Both the position numbers and the translations under genes were made by a program. The notes beneath the pieces are model-generated. The model had not been told where the DNA came from and made no database searches. It saw only the letters and a list, made by a program, of their open reading frames with translations. 37,872 bases of DNA from an uncultured Duncaniella sp. (lineage in GTDB: Bacteria; Bacteroidota; Bacteroidia; Bacteroidales; Muribaculaceae), in assembly GCF_910577345.1 (NCBI RefSeq), contig NZ_CAJTMT010000030.1, positions 1 to 37,872 on the forward strand, read 5' to 3'. Positions 37,820 to 37,872 of this stretch are shown here, one piece after another. Positions within the stretch are counted from its first letter, which is position 1, and each line of letters begins with the position of its first letter.

Positions 37820-37872
37820 TCCAAATGATGATTCCATCACCAGCTTAAATAAAAATAAAAAAAACGGGTAGT

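Overview
The window looks like chromosomal DNA from a Bacteroidales bacterium, probably of the Muribaculaceae/Prevotella/Bacteroides group; the exact family is inference. The signs are many promoters of the Bacteroidetes type (TTTG, about 20 bases, TAnnTTTG), an absence of Shine-Dalgarno sites, and Bacteroidetes-specific families such as DUF3408, DUF3853 and the small Bacteroidales HTH protein.

Left chromosome (1-3087): the 5' part of pckA (minus strand), a strongly folded RNA with its own promoter and T-tract that resembles 6S RNA, a small HTH protein, rlmN with a 55-bp tandem repeat in its leader, and tRNA-Ala(GGC).

Integrated element (about 3074-24703): a 21.6-kb integrative mobilizable element sits in the 3' end of the tRNA-Ala gene. 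It is bounded by a 15-bp direct repeat (3074-3088 and 24689-24703). Its genes lie almost all on the minus strand. From right to left they are a tyrosine integrase, a 394-aa unknown, an ORF6N/PLD-like protein, a repeat-rich candidate replication region, DUF3853, a RepA-like ATPase, a Toprim primase, DUF3408, a hairpin-rich oriT candidate, MobC, the MobA relaxase, a membrane Mob protein and a long leader RNA with a terminator. Then comes a tightly packed cargo operon: PLD-SNF2-like helicase, DUF4391, a two-TM coiled-coil protein, type III Mod and type III Res. A 25-aa peptide and an acidic coiled-coil protein follow. An ISL3-type insertion sequence (IS; 8-bp target duplication) lies near the left end. 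The element carries its own transfer start, replication and mobilization genes, and its cargo is most likely an anti-phage restriction system.

Right chromosome (24704-37872): the tRNA's displaced original terminator, a RhuM protein sharing its C-terminal domain with the island ORF6N protein, a LytS/LytTR two-component pair, an outer-membrane beta-barrel protein, duplicated MNT nucleotidyltransferase genes flanking a HEPN toxin remnant, a RecD-like helicase, a 389-bp MITE-like element, a membrane pseudokinase, a GNAT-like protein, two glycosyltransferases and a polysaccharide flippase. The window ends in a RelB-like antitoxin with a decayed YafQ-like toxin.

The most interesting points are the five-gene helicase-R-M operon with an interposed membrane protein, a perfect 40-bp palindrome inside mod (with similar long palindromes inside the ORF6N and rhuM genes), matching ACACCCA clusters at both element ends, and the leader RNA in front of the cargo operon.
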